5,267 nucleotides of DNA from DATKKX01 sp035542775 (GTDB taxonomy: Bacteria; Planctomycetota; Phycisphaerae; UBA1845; UTPLA1): assembly GCA_035542775.1 (NCBI GenBank), contig DATKKX010000105.1, positions 1 to 5,267 of the forward strand. The letters run 5' to 3'. The stretch's first letter is position 1, and each line of letters begins with the position of its first letter. The position numbers and the translations under genes are program-made. Positions 5,166-5,267 of the stretch are shown here, in pieces. The notes below the pieces were generated by a model, which made no database searches, was not told where the DNA came from, and was given only the letters and a program-made list of their open reading frames with translations.

Positions 5166-5267
5166 GCGGTGCGGCAGCGGGTGGAGATTCTGATGCCGAT
5201 GCGCGGCGTCAGATGAGCTTGGCGATTATGGCGACTCCACAACTCGATACGACCCCGGAAGCGAACC
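5162..5267 (+). CDS. 5' end of an unidentified gene (partial)
   Basis: GTG 5162 begins a frame that stays open to the window end, with 35 whole codons (MSGAAAGGDSDADARRQ..., later MATPQLDTTPEAN). AGAGG at 5153-5157 lies 4 bases before the GTG. The start overlaps the TGA of the preceding small ORF as GTGA. In-frame ATGs at 5213 and 5228 are other possible starts. The visible part is alanine- and aspartate-rich with no recognisable motif. Being downstream of the sigma-like gene it could be a partner or anti-sigma protein, but nothing seen here shows that. Confidence 0.35.
   Translation, partial: MSGAAAGGDSDADARRQMSLAIMATPQLDTTPEAN

Noticed and set aside
4100..5242. 380-codon open frame on the minus strand opposite the sigma-like gene
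   Set aside because: Low-complexity Arg/Ser/Pro composition with no motif. The plus strand has a Shine-Dalgarno, a promoter and sigma-70 motifs in the same place.

Overview
The window comes from a GC-rich bacterium with compact gene packing, mostly leftward-to-rightward (+) genes and one gene on the minus strand. Two housekeeping RNA-modification genes are recognisable (rsmE, truB). With them are a stand-alone NAD-binding regulatory domain of the TrkA-N type, an odd sigma-70-like protein and two hypothetical genes. The mix (short TruB, a divergent sigma factor, lineage-specific hypotheticals, high GC) would fit a planctomycete-like lineage, but this is a low-confidence guess and nothing in the window proves it.

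Layout. Positions 2-90 look like the 3' end of a co-directional gene. rsmE (203-949, GTG start) follows. A 173-base gap (950-1122) holds an inverted repeat and a sequence closely matching the flagellar sigma-28 (FliA) promoter consensus. Downstream lies a two-gene unit: an acidic, proline/valine-rich, tail-anchored membrane protein (1123-1932), then a 215-residue cytoplasmic protein (1972-2619) with a possible beta-grasp N-terminus and a helical C-terminus. This unit converges, with a 10-base gap, on a minus-strand 150-residue TrkA-N protein (2630-3082). That gene has a TATAAT box 7 bases before its ATG, so its mRNA is probably leaderless.

The divergent gene is truB (3200-3940). Its leader contains a 15-pair hairpin that ends at the base before the Shine-Dalgarno, plus a competing smaller hairpin. 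A 180-base gap then carries a good sigma-70-type promoter and a short leader with two overlapping mini-ORFs and a small stem that covers part of the Shine-Dalgarno. This leads into the sigma-70-like gene (4121-4960). After it come a strong GC-rich hairpin, a possible small ORF ending at 5165, and the start of another ORF (GTG 5162) that overlaps it by GTGA and runs off the window.

How the genes relate. RsmE (16S rRNA U1498 methylation) and TruB (tRNA psi55) both serve translation but are not in one operon here. The sigma-28-like promoter is the only hint of function for the two hypothetical genes, and it points to motility or another FliA-type regulon. I found no tRNA, rRNA, CRISPR array, insertion sequence or phage signature.
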